Positions 50,644 through 60,270 of a stretch of DNA of 64,000 nucleotides are shown here, in pieces; within the stretch, counting starts at the first letter, position 1, and every line of letters begins with the position of its first letter. The translations under genes were made by a program, and so were the position numbers. The notes under the pieces are model-generated. The model had not been told where the DNA came from. It did not search any database and saw nothing but the letters and a program-made list of their open reading frames with translations. The DNA comes from an uncultured Geobacteraceae bacterium (GTDB lineage Bacteria; Desulfobacterota; Desulfuromonadia; Geobacterales; Pseudopelobacteraceae). The stretch covers positions 95,958 through 159,957 of the forward strand of contig CAIUSO010000065.1 of the NCBI GenBank assembly GCA_903901875.1, read 5' to 3'.

Positions 50644-52995
50644 TTACAGAATCAATTTTTTTCGTGCATTTGACAGACAGTGGGCCATGTCGTCACTGGT
50701 CCGACAGGCGAGTGCGGATTTGGCCAGACGGCGGCATGCCTCAAAAGTATTACTGCGTAACGCACGTTTCACCACCGGAATACTAGGTGCGGAGAGACTG
50801 AACTCATGTATCCCCATACCTGCAAGCAGCAGGGCACAGAGCGGATCGGAAGCCATTTCACCGCAGACCGAAGCCTTTTTCCCCGCCTTGGCAGCCGCAT
50901 CGGCCACCCGTTTGATGGAATGGAGGATTGCCGGATGGTACTGGTCATAGTACTGTTTAACCCGGGCATTATTTCGATCGGCTGCCAGGGTGTACTGTAT
51001 CAGGTCATTGGTGCCGATACTGACATAATCGACCTCCTGAATCAAAAAATCGATTATCTGTACCGCAGCGGGCACCTCCACCATGATACCGAGGGGAATG
51101 GAACCGGGCACCTCATAACCTTCCCGGAGCAACTCATTTCTGACCGACGAGAGAATTTCTCTGATCTGACGGATCTCATCCAGACTGGTAATCAGTGGAA
51201 ACATGATAGTGCCATTACCGGCGTGGCATGAAGCGAGCAGGATGCCGGCCAACTGTTCCCTGAAAATATCCTGACGCTCCAGAGACACCCTGATGGATCG
51301 CCAGCCGAGAAAAGGATTGTCTTCATGGGGATAGGGAAAATAGGGGAGTCCCTTGTCACCACCGATATCCAGGGTGCGGATATTGACGGTCTGCCCCGGA
51401 AAACCTTCAAGTATTTTCCGGTAAATGGTGGCCTGTTCCTGACGACTGGGAAAGGCAGATCGGGCCATGTAGGGAAATTCGGTACGATAGAGTCCCACGC
51501 CTTCAGCACCATGGAGATTGGCAACCCGCACATCGGAAACCAGACCGATGTTGGCACTGAGGGTCACAATAAGACCATCAACGGTTATGGCCGGAAGATC
51601 CCGCAACCCTTCCAGCTCTTTCATCCTGACCGCATATTCCTGTTCCAGCCGGACATACTCTTTTTTGATGGAACCGCTGGGATTCAGAAACACATGACCA
51701 GAGGTACCGTCAACAATTATTTCATCCTTGACGTTGGCAGCCGCCATTACCCCCTGCACACCGAGAACAGCCGGAATGCCAAGTGCCTTTGCCATGATGG
51801 CCGCATGGGAATACGCATTGCCCTTTTCCGTGACTATGCCGAGAATCTTGTTGGGATCAAGCATGGCCAGATTAGAGGGGAAAATTTCATCGGCTACCAG
51901 AACGCGCTTCTCTTTAAGGGTAATTTCGCTGGACTCATTCCCTTCAATGGCATCAATGATGCGTCGGCCAATATCCTCCATGTCAGCGGAGCGTTCCCGG
52001 AGATAGGGATCCTCCATGGCAGAAAATGCCTGCACGTAATGCTGGACAACGTCATGAACCGAGCGGGTGGCACCGATCCCCTGCTCTATCAGGGCACTCA
52101 CCTTGGCAGAAAAACTTCGATCCTCCAGTATCATCAGATGGGTATGGAAAATGGCGGCATCATCGGCAGACAACGTTTCACTGACCCGTTTTTCCATGTA
52201 GATTGTCTGAATCTTGGCCTTTTCCAGTGCCTGCGAAAATTTGTGTTGTTCTTCAGCAACCGAGCCGACTTTCGCCAGCTTAATAACTTTGTCACTGAAA
52301 CGGTCAAGTATATAAATTTTCCCCCGACTGAATCCGGTTGAGACGGCCGTTCCGGTCAGAGTCTTTGACAGAGATGCCTTTTTTACGCTTCCGGCAGGCG
52401 ATGCCGGTTCTCCGTCACCGGCAACATTTCGGACCTTGGCCAGTTCACTCTCAAACCAGGCCCGCTCCCGCTCTTTATTCTGAATGGAATCGAGCAGACG
52501 GGCCGTATGCACAATGCTGCCGATCTGAAAGGTGATGGTCCGCAGCACGCTGATTTCGTCATCGCTAAAGGTGCGGGTCTCACGGGTCTGAACGACAATA
52601 ACACCGATGGGTGCCCTGTGTTCAAACAGTGGCAGACCGAGAAAAGAGAGAAAGCGTTCCTCTTTCGCTTCTTTGAAATACTTGTAGCGAGGATGGGATG
52701 GTGCATTATCGGTCATAACCATGGCCCTGGATTCCACAGCCAGACCGGTAAGACCTTCATGGATTTTCATGGAAACCCGGTTGATCGATGCCTTTGAGAG
52801 ACCCTTTGTTGCCTTCAACGTGAGAGTTTCACCATCTTTTTCAAGGAGATAGATCGAGCAGACATCACTTCCCATCCGTTTGGCAACCAGTGTTACGATG
52901 TTGTCAAGGGTATCCTGAAGATCATGGGAGTGTAAAATGATCGAACTGATATCTTCCAGTATCCTCAATCCAAGTGACTGATGGTTCTCTTTCAT
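50644..52995 (-). CDS. ptsP: GAF-containing PEP-protein phosphotransferase (EI-Ntr)
   Basis: GAF domain; GNAYSHAAIMAKALGIPAVLG; EGVGLYRTEF; NDLIQYTLAADR. Confidence 0.95.
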   Translation of the reverse strand: MKENHQSLGLRILEDISSIILHSHDLQDTLDNIVTLVAKRMGSDVCSIYLLEKDGETLTLKATKGLSKASINRVSMKIHEGLTGLAVESRAMVMTDNAPSHPRYKYFKEAKEERFLSFLGLPLFEHRAPIGVIVVQTRETRTFSDDEISVLRTITFQIGSIVHTARLLDSIQNKERERAWFESELAKVRNVAGDGEPASPAGSVKKASLSKTLTGTAVSTGFSRGKIYILDRFSDKVIKLAKVGSVAEEQHKFSQALEKAKIQTIYMEKRVSETLSADDAAIFHTHLMILEDRSFSAKVSALIEQGIGATRSVHDVVQHYVQAFSAMEDPYLRERSADMEDIGRRIIDAIEGNESSEITLKEKRVLVADEIFPSNLAMLDPNKILGIVTEKGNAYSHAAIMAKALGIPAVLGVQGVMAAANVKDEIIVDGTSGHVFLNPSGSIKKEYVRLEQEYAVRMKELEGLRDLPAITVDGLIVTLSANIGLVSDVRVANLHGAEGVGLYRTEFPYMARSAFPSRQEQATIYRKILEGFPGQTVNIRTLDIGGDKGLPYFPYPHEDNPFLGWRSIRVSLERQDIFREQLAGILLASCHAGNGTIMFPLITSLDEIRQIREILSSVRNELLREGYEVPGSIPLGIMVEVPAAVQIIDFLIQEVDYVSIGTNDLIQYTLAADRNNARVKQYYDQYHPAILHSIKRVADAAAKAGKKASVCGEMASDPLCALLLAGMGIHEFSLSAPSIPVVKRALRSNTFEACRRLAKSALACRTSDDMAHCLSNARKKLIL

Positions 52996-53050
52996 AGAGG
53001 TTTCCTCAGAAAAAAATGTGCCGCGACCCAACCAACTACTCAGCTACAAC

Positions 53051-53965
53051 TCAGGTTTCCAGTGCGCCGATCAGGCTCTTTATATCTGCCACACCGTTGG
53101 CGATCAGCCACGCTTCCATATCCTCGGCAATTTTCTGGGCGGCACCCGGATTGATGAAACTGGCGGTACCAACCTGAATGGCTGTGGCACCGGCCAGCAT
53201 GAATTCAAGGGCATCCGTGGCGTTCATGATACCGCCGATACCGATAATCGGCACCTTCACCGCCTTCGCCACCTGCCACACCATGCGAAGTGCCACCGGC
53301 TTGATGGCCGGACCGGAAAAACCGCCGGTAATGTTTGCCAGCACCGGACGTCGCCGGTTCAGGTCGATGGCCATGCCGGTCAGGGTATTGATGAGGGAGA
53401 GACCGTCGGCACCGGCATCCTCACAGGCCCGCGCCATGACAACCACATCGGTAACATTGGGGGAGAGCTTGACAATCAGCGGTTTATTGGTGACGGCCCG
53501 ACAGGCGGATACCACCGATGCGGCACAGGCGGGATCGGTTCCAAAGACAATGCCCCCCTGCTTGACATTGGGACAGGAAATATTGACTTCCAGAGCGGCA
53601 ACTTCGGCTATTTCACCGAGACGACGGGCCATTTCCGCATATTCTTCAACGGTATTACCAAAAAAGTTGGCTATTGCCGGGGTGGCAACTGTTCGAAGAT
53701 AGGGTACTTTTTTGGCGATAAACGCATCGATTCCGACATTTTGCAAACCGATTGCGTTCAACATCCCCCCCGGAGTCTCCACAATGCGGGGGGTGGGATT
53801 ACCGGCCCGGGGCTTCAGGGAGAGACCCTTGGTGACAAAGGCACCAATAGATTCCATATCGACATAGTCGGCAAACTCTTCACCATAGCCAAAGGTGCCG
53901 GAGGCGGTCATAACCGGATTGCGAAGGGGAATCCCGGCAAGATTGACGGTCATATCAGGTTTCAT
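53051..53965 (-). CDS. pyrD: Dihydroorotate dehydrogenase catalytic subunit
   Basis: [54 protein letters not shown]. Confidence 0.96.
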   Translation of the reverse strand: MKPDMTVNLAGIPLRNPVMTASGTFGYGEEFADYVDMESIGAFVTKGLSLKPRAGNPTPRIVETPGGMLNAIGLQNVGIDAFIAKKVPYLRTVATPAIANFFGNTVEEYAEMARRLGEIAEVAALEVNISCPNVKQGGIVFGTDPACAASVVSACRAVTNKPLIVKLSPNVTDVVVMARACEDAGADGLSLINTLTGMAIDLNRRRPVLANITGGFSGPAIKPVALRMVWQVAKAVKVPIIGIGGIMNATDALEFMLAGATAIQVGTASFINPGAAQKIAEDMEAWLIANGVADIKSLIGALET

Positions 53966-53967
53966 GC

Positions 53968-54786
53968 TTAATCCCTCCACTTCAATTCGCCCGACTCAAA
54001 AACCGGCCCTTCAGTACAGACACAGCGAAAGTCAGGGGTCTCCGGCGAATGCCCCCGCCCCGGTGCCACACAACCAAGACACGCTCCCACACCGCACGCC
54101 ATGTACCCTTCAAGGGAAACCTGGCAGGGGATACCCCGCTCGGCGGCGATGACAGCCACCGCATTCAGCATACCATGGGGACCACAGGCATAGATGGTGG
54201 CCTTTCCCTGCAGTTGATCGAGTCGCCGCAGCAAGGCCTCGGTAACCAAGCCGCACTCGCCGAGGGAGCCATCTTCAGTAGCGGTATAACACTCGACGCC
54301 AAGGCGCTCAAATTCCGTAATACAGAGGATATCATCCCTGGTCCGGCCACCGGCAAAGAGCCGAACTTTTGACTGTTTAACCAGTTCTTTTGCCAAAAGG
54401 TAGAGGGGAGCAAGCCCCACACCTCCTCCAACGATAAGCTTCTCCCCGTCAGCTTCACCAAGATCAAAACCTTTCCCCAAGGGGGCCAGCAGATCGATGA
54501 GATCTGAGGCATGGAGTGTGGCCAGAAGCGCAGTCCCCTTCCCGACCACCCGGTAAAGCATTTCCAGATACGGCTGCCTGACCGCCCCGCTCTGGGCCGG
54601 AATATGGCACCCCACATCGAAAATACCGAAGGGACGACGAAGCAATGGGTCAATGGCACCGGTTACCCGCACCATCATAAATTGCCCCGGCCGGGCAGCT
54701 GCACACTCCGATGGTGCAGTCATTCTCATGCGCCAGTAACCGGGTGAGACCTCCACATTGGAAAGAATCATGGCTGTAAACTGCAT
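53968..54786 (-). CDS. pyrK: Dihydroorotate dehydrogenase electron transfer subunit
   Basis: FAD/NAD domains; C-terminal [2Fe-2S] [12 protein letters not shown]...CTEGPVF. Confidence 0.95.
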   Translation of the reverse strand: MQFTAMILSNVEVSPGYWRMRMTAPSECAAARPGQFMMVRVTGAIDPLLRRPFGIFDVGCHIPAQSGAVRQPYLEMLYRVVGKGTALLATLHASDLIDLLAPLGKGFDLGEADGEKLIVGGGVGLAPLYLLAKELVKQSKVRLFAGGRTRDDILCITEFERLGVECYTATEDGSLGECGLVTEALLRRLDQLQGKATIYACGPHGMLNAVAVIAAERGIPCQVSLEGYMACGVGACLGCVAPGRGHSPETPDFRCVCTEGPVFESGELKWRD

Positions 54787-54905
54787 TAACGGTATCTCCT
54801 TACAATTTCACGTATACTATCGGGTGGCTCACCGGAGCAATCGTCGACCGGCTGCATACTGACGGGCGGCAGTTTACTATTGAATCCGTATCCCCACAAG
54901 CAAAA

Positions 54906-55388
54906 TCACGTCAAATTTTTCTCCATCAAAACGGCATCATCTCTCCCCTCGTAATACTTTTGACGGAGGCCGCTTCTCACAAATCCGTTCCGTTCATAGA
55001 GAGATAGTGCTTCACGATTGGTTGAGCGCACCTCAAGGGCCAGCAGTTCGGCACCCTTTTCCCGTGCGACACTCATGGCATATTCAAGCAGAAGTTGGGC
55101 AATCCCCCGCCCCCGCATGTCGGGTGCCACTGCAATATCAAGTATTTGGGCGTCTTCAAACAGCGACATCAGACAGACGTAGCCGACCAGCGTACCGTCA
55201 CGCAGAGCGACAAAGGGAAATGAATGGGGTGAAGTCAACTCATGGAGGAAATGTTCCCGCTTCCAGGGTGCCGCATAGGAAGCCCGTTCAATAACGAGCA
55301 CGGATTCAAGGTGTTCTTCCATCATGGGACCAATAGTTATGCGTGCGGGTTCATTCATGGCCCCATAGTAATGCAAAGTTGCCGTCAT
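54906..55388 (-). CDS. rimI: Ribosomal-protein-alanine N-acetyltransferase
   Basis: ILDIAVAPDMRGRGIAQLLLEYAM...LEVRSTNREALSLYERNGF. Confidence 0.88.
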   Translation of the reverse strand: MTATLHYYGAMNEPARITIGPMMEEHLESVLVIERASYAAPWKREHFLHELTSPHSFPFVALRDGTLVGYVCLMSLFEDAQILDIAVAPDMRGRGIAQLLLEYAMSVAREKGAELLALEVRSTNREALSLYERNGFVRSGLRQKYYEGRDDAVLMEKNLT

Positions 55389-55476
55389 TGTAAACGCCTA
55401 AGGGAAAATTTTTCATATTGACAGTACACTTATTATCTGCATAATGAATGTATCTCTGCGTATGGGAGGAACTGCC

Positions 55477-55920
55477 ATGTATGATGTGGAATCAAGTATC
55501 GGGTTTCTTATGGCAAAAAGCTATCAGCGGGCATGGGCCCTGCTGCGGGAGGAGATTGGTGCCTACGATCTCACTCCACCCCAGTTTGGTCTTCTTTCGT
55601 TTCTCTGGCGACGGGACGGCCTTACACAGGTTGAGCTGTCGGAACAGGGACAGATCGACCGGTCAACGGTTGGCGGCCTGATTGACCGCCTGGAACGGGA
55701 TGGACTCCTTGAGCGGCGCCAACATCCCCAGGATCGGCGAGCTTATAAAATATATCTTACTGAACAGGGCAAAGCCCTGGAAAGCACCCTGATTCCGTGT
55801 GCCGAACGTTCGGTCAAACGCTTTACCGCCGGTCTTACCGAAGCCGAACTGAAAGAACTGAGACGAATGCTGGAAATTTTACGGGGTGATCGGAGTATCT
55901 ATGAATTACCATCGTGCTAG
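55477..55920 (+). CDS. MarR family regulator
   Basis: LTPPQFGLLSFLWRRDGLTQVELSEQGQIDRSTVGGLIDRLERDGLLERRQHPQDRRAYKIYLT. Confidence 0.92.
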   Translation: MYDVESSIGFLMAKSYQRAWALLREEIGAYDLTPPQFGLLSFLWRRDGLTQVELSEQGQIDRSTVGGLIDRLERDGLLERRQHPQDRRAYKIYLTEQGKALESTLIPCAERSVKRFTAGLTEAELKELRRMLEILRGDRSIYELPSC

Positions 55921-57172
55921 TCTTACCGCACTGATCTGCCTTTCTCTGGCTACAAGCTCATGGGGAGCCCCCCTCACGCTGAAGGAGTGCCTTGAACAGG
56001 CTGCCAGTGGCAATCCGGCATTAAAAAGCGCAGCGTGGGACAGCAAGGTCGCCCGCGAAGGGGAACGTCTGACAAAAGCAGCTTCCTTTCCCCGTGTTGA
56101 TGTGACGGCAGGTTATACGATACAGCTTGAACCACAGGCGGTAAAAATTGGCGGTGTTACCGCCGAAACCCAGGATGCAGCCTATGCAACCGCCGGTGTT
56201 GCCGCGACCTACACCCTTTTTGATTTTGGCCGCCGCGATGCCCGAATCAGTCAATCGGAGGCCCATACCCGGGCAGCCACGGAGAATTTTCAATTTGCCA
56301 CAAGCGATGTTTCCCTTCAGGTTATTGAGGCGTTCTACCGGATTCTGGAAGCGGAAAAAATCCTTCAGGCAGCAAACGAGGAAATAACCCAGATTTCCGA
56401 ACATCGGCGGGTAGCCCAGGTGCTCCTCGAAGAGGGGGTTGTCACCAGAAACGATGTTCTCCAGGCAGAAGTCCGCCAGGCCTCAGCAAAGCAGAAAAAA
56501 TTAACCGTGACCAACCAATATGAAAACAGTTGGCTCTGGCTGAATTACCTGACCGGCAGGGAACCGGGCTTCAGAAGCGAACTGGATCAGCATACGGCAC
56601 CGGTCAAACCTGAACCGACCGCCCCGACCGACACCGACATCAACCAGCGCCACGACATAAAAGCCCAGAAGCAGCTTCTTGAGGCCCATGAATTCGCCAT
56701 TCGTGAGAATAGAGAAAACTATCTTCCGGAAATTTTTGCCCGGATAGGTGCCGATTACGCCCAGAACGACAAGGTGCGGGAACAAACAATTTACTCCGCA
56801 ACCGTCGGCCTGCGCCTCAACATCTTTGATGGCTACGCATCCCAGAGCAGCCATGGGCGGGCGGTCAAACTCCATTCAAAGCAGCTTGATACGCTGCGGG
56901 CAACGGAACAGCGCGCGCAGTTTGAGGTGGCAACCGCGGTAAATGATTCAACCGTGGCTCGGGAGCGTATTGCTGTTGCCGAAGCGGCAATACGCCAGAG
57001 CGAGGAAAATTTACGCATCAACAACGAACGGTATCAGGAGCGGGTCGGCATCGCTTCTGAAGTTCTTGACGCCCAGACTCTGGTAACCCAGACCAAAACT
57101 GAATATTTCCGCGCTTTTTACGACTATCAGACCGCCTCGGCGCGCCTCATGAAGGCACGGGGAGAATTATAA
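55901..57172 (+). CDS. TolC family outer-membrane efflux protein
   Basis: LTLKECLEQAASGNPALKSA; second TolC repeat; overlaps end of marR. Confidence 0.92.
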   Translation: MNYHRASLTALICLSLATSSWGAPLTLKECLEQAASGNPALKSAAWDSKVAREGERLTKAASFPRVDVTAGYTIQLEPQAVKIGGVTAETQDAAYATAGVAATYTLFDFGRRDARISQSEAHTRAATENFQFATSDVSLQVIEAFYRILEAEKILQAANEEITQISEHRRVAQVLLEEGVVTRNDVLQAEVRQASAKQKKLTVTNQYENSWLWLNYLTGREPGFRSELDQHTAPVKPEPTAPTDTDINQRHDIKAQKQLLEAHEFAIRENRENYLPEIFARIGADYAQNDKVREQTIYSATVGLRLNIFDGYASQSSHGRAVKLHSKQLDTLRATEQRAQFEVATAVNDSTVARERIAVAEAAIRQSEENLRINNERYQERVGIASEVLDAQTLVTQTKTEYFRAFYDYQTASARLMKARGEL

Positions 57173-57230
57173 CACCACTGGCCGGTCCGTAACATTAATA
57201 CAATCAAACATTTTCCATTTGGAGGCATCC

Positions 57231-58337
57231 ATGACAGAAAACGCTCCCCGGACGACGGAAGACCCGGCAGCCGTAAAACCGGCAAAATCATCCCGAATGG
57301 GTTGGAAGAAGATCCGCTCGCTGATCATCCTGCTCGTCGTCATTGTCACCGCCGGATGGTATGGACTGAACATGTTCATAACCAGCAAAACCCATATTGA
57401 AACAGACAATGCCTTCATTGAGGCCCGCATTGTTCCGGTATCATCCAAAGTATCGGGCACCGTTGCCAAGGTTTTTGTCGAAGATAATCAATTCGTCAAG
57501 CGGGGCGCACTGCTGCTTGAAATAGATCCCCAGGATTTTTCGCTTGAGGTCAGTAAAGCCACTGCCGGAGTCGGTATGGCTGAAAATGAGACCGGAGGTG
57601 AAGAGCTCAAGGTCGGGGGAGCAAAGGCGGCCGTGCAATCGGCGAAAGCCCGCTTTGAACAGTCACTGCAGGATCAGAACCGGGGAGAACGGTTATTCAG
57701 CCGGGATGTACTGCCAAAGGAACAGCTTGATCGCCTCATCACCGCCCGTCGTGTCAGTGAAGCCCAACTTGGTGAGACGGAGGAAGCCCTGAAACGGGCT
57801 GAAGCGGAGGCCGGACTGGCGGCAAAAAGTGGCAGTAAAGCCAAAGTTCAGCAACGAAAAGCACAGTTGGGAGAAGCGGAACGGCAACTTGCCTATACAA
57901 AAATATTTGCAGCACGGGACGGCTATATTACCCGAAAGAGCATTGAACCGGGGGTAAATATCCAGGCGGGGCAACCGCTCATGGCACTGGTTCCTCTCCA
58001 GGATGCCTGGATCACAGCTAATTACAAGGAACGTCAGATCACCTATCTGAAACCGGGACAAAAAGTTGAGTTGACCGTCGATGCCTATCCGGGAAGAACC
58101 TTCAGCGGCACGGTGGACAGCATCATGGCCGGCACCGGCGCGGCATTTTCCCTGCTTCCCCCCGAAAATGCCACCGGAAACTATGTCAAGGTTGTCCAGC
58201 GGGTTCCGGTCAAGATCACCATCGACAAAAAGTCGGATCCGGATCATCTGCTTCGGGTCGGCATGAGCGTTATCCCGGTGGTAGTGACCGGTAGAACCGC
58301 CTCCGATGTTCTGCGTGAGCTGAATCCCTTTAAATGA
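57231..58337 (+). CDS. EmrA/HlyD membrane-fusion protein
   Basis: TDNAFIEARIVPVSSKVSGTVAKVFVEDNQFVKRGALLLEIDP. Confidence 0.93.
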   Translation: MTENAPRTTEDPAAVKPAKSSRMGWKKIRSLIILLVVIVTAGWYGLNMFITSKTHIETDNAFIEARIVPVSSKVSGTVAKVFVEDNQFVKRGALLLEIDPQDFSLEVSKATAGVGMAENETGGEELKVGGAKAAVQSAKARFEQSLQDQNRGERLFSRDVLPKEQLDRLITARRVSEAQLGETEEALKRAEAEAGLAAKSGSKAKVQQRKAQLGEAERQLAYTKIFAARDGYITRKSIEPGVNIQAGQPLMALVPLQDAWITANYKERQITYLKPGQKVELTVDAYPGRTFSGTVDSIMAGTGAAFSLLPPENATGNYVKVVQRVPVKITIDKKSDPDHLLRVGMSVIPVVVTGRTASDVLRELNPFK

Positions 58338-59893
58338 GCGATGAAAAAACCATAAATAAATGGTTGATAACCATTACCGTCATGCTCCCGGCAATCATGG
58401 AGATCATCGATACCTCGGTTGCCAATGTGGCCCTCCCCCACATGCAGGGGAGTCTGAATGCCGGTACCGATGAAGTAACCTGGGTACTGACCTCCTATCT
58501 GGTGGCAAACGCGGTCGTACTCCCCATGACCGGTTGGCTGGCAAGGGTTTTTGGGCGCAAACGTTTTCTGATGACCTGTATCGTGCTGTTCACCCTGGCC
58601 TCGCTCCTCTGCGGTGCTGCACCAAACCTGGCGGCACTGATTTTTTTCCGCATAGTACAGGGGGCGGCCGGCGGTGCTTTGATCCCCATCAGTCAGGCAA
58701 TTCTGATGGAGACCTTCCCCCCCCACCAACGGGGTATGGCCATGGCGATCTTTGGCATAGGAGCAATGTTTGGTCCCATTGTCGGCCCGGCACTGGGGGG
58801 ATGGATCACCGACAACATGAGCTGGCGCTGGATCTTTTACATCAACCTGCCCATCGGCATCATCGCCATGATCATGTGCGCTTTCTTCATTTTCGACCCT
58901 GACTATCTCAAACGTAAAGCTGGCTCAATTGCAATCGATTATTGGGGGCTGTTTCTGCTGGTAGCCAGCATGGGGTCACTGCAGGTTGTGCTGGACAAGG
59001 GGCAGCAGGAAGACTGGTTCAACTCTTCCTTTATCATCGCCTTTTCGCTAATAACCGTGGTTGCAACCATTGCCCTGGTCTGGGTGGAACTTACCCATGA
59101 ACATCCGGTCATTAATCTGCGGCTCTTCAAAAACGTCTCCTTCTCTGCCGGCAACCTGATCATGTTCGTGGTCGGTTTTGCCCTCTACAGTTCAATCATG
59201 CTGATCCCCCTGTTTCTCCAGACACTTATGGGATATTCGGCCACCGATGCCGGCATGGTCATGGCACCGGGGGGGGTAGCCACACTCATGACCATGCCGC
59301 TGGTGGGTGCGGCACTGGCAAAGCGTGATGGAAGAAAAATTGTCTTTATCGGCCTGCTACTGGGAGCAACCTCGATGTTCATCATGCAGGGACTCAATCT
59401 TGAGGGGGCATTCTGGGATTACACCTGGCCCCGCATTGTGCTCGGATTCGGCCTGGCAATGATTTTTGTACCGCTCACCACCGTCACCCTGGCATCGATT
59501 CCCCGCCACGAAATGGGTAACGCCACCGGCATGTTCAGCCTGCTCCGCAATATCGGCGGCAGTGTGGGCATTGCCATGGCCGCCACACTTCTGGCCCGCT
59601 ATCAGCAATTTTACCAGACATCACTGGTAGGAAACGTCACCCCCTACAGCACAACCTGGCAGATGCGTTTTTCAGGCCTGAAACAGGCGATCATCACCAA
59701 AGGGGTGTCAGTCACCGAAGCAGACTCCAAGGCACTCGGCATGCTCTACGGTGCCGTACGCCGCCAGGCCGGTGCCCTCGCATTCAACCGTATTTTTTTC
59801 ATAATCGGCGTAGCGTTTCTGGTTATCATCCCGCTGCTCTTTCTTTTGAAACGGCCATCACACGCGGTTGAAGGGGGAACTGCAGGGCATTAA
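58334..59893 (+). CDS. DHA2 family MFS drug transporter (EmrB-like)
   Basis: 14-TM pattern; ATMEIIDTSVANVALPHMQG-like motif; GRKRFL; overlaps the emrA-like stop. Confidence 0.93.
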   Translation: MSDEKTINKWLITITVMLPAIMEIIDTSVANVALPHMQGSLNAGTDEVTWVLTSYLVANAVVLPMTGWLARVFGRKRFLMTCIVLFTLASLLCGAAPNLAALIFFRIVQGAAGGALIPISQAILMETFPPHQRGMAMAIFGIGAMFGPIVGPALGGWITDNMSWRWIFYINLPIGIIAMIMCAFFIFDPDYLKRKAGSIAIDYWGLFLLVASMGSLQVVLDKGQQEDWFNSSFIIAFSLITVVATIALVWVELTHEHPVINLRLFKNVSFSAGNLIMFVVGFALYSSIMLIPLFLQTLMGYSATDAGMVMAPGGVATLMTMPLVGAALAKRDGRKIVFIGLLLGATSMFIMQGLNLEGAFWDYTWPRIVLGFGLAMIFVPLTTVTLASIPRHEMGNATGMFSLLRNIGGSVGIAMAATLLARYQQFYQTSLVGNVTPYSTTWQMRFSGLKQAIITKGVSVTEADSKALGMLYGAVRRQAGALAFNRIFFIIGVAFLVIIPLLFLLKRPSHAVEGGTAGH

Positions 59894-60064
59894 AACGGCT
59901 TGAATCCGCTCACATTCAAACCGAAAATCCCCCATCACAAACGGCTCCGCTGGTGAGAGATCATCGTTACAAATGCCTGTTGACTTGTTGTGTCATTGAC
60001 ATATACTTGGCTCATGGAGAATGAGCTATCTTGAGAGCCAGTTGCAAATAAATTCAGAACTCCT

Positions 60065-60223
60065 GAACTTCTCTATTGTCAAGACATTCTGGATTCAGGC
60101 ACAGCGATCCTCTCATACGTTCATGGCAAAGCCTGTGATGAGTTTATTAGGGACCGGATGTGTTATTCAGCCGTCATTCGTGAGTTCAAAATCATGAAGC
60201 AGTTAATAGCAGATGTTGAATAA
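60065..60223 (+). pseudogene. HepT/DUF86 (HEPN toxin) remnant
   Basis: ELLYCQDILDSGTAILSYVHGKACDEFIRDRMCYSAVIREFKIMKQLIADVE* resembles HepT (YLEDILEAI..FxxFxxDRMxxxAVIRxxxIIGEA); no in-frame start found upstream. Confidence 0.5.
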
Positions 60224-60270
60224 CAAAATACGTCCCCCCTCCCCAAGCGGAGTCGAAGGAAGGTAGTTGG

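Noticed and set aside
51325-52341. 338-aa + strand ORF
   Set aside because: Antisense to ptsP; no recognisable motifs, Gly/His/Ile-rich shadow composition.
53018-53971. 317-aa + strand ORF (Gly/Thr/His-rich)
   Set aside because: Antisense shadow of pyrD.
58717-59276. C8 (58717 region) and G8 (59269 region) tracts in the emrB-like gene as phase-variation sites
   Set aside because: Shorter than the rnc C10 tract and common by chance in GC-rich coding sequence; not strong enough to report.
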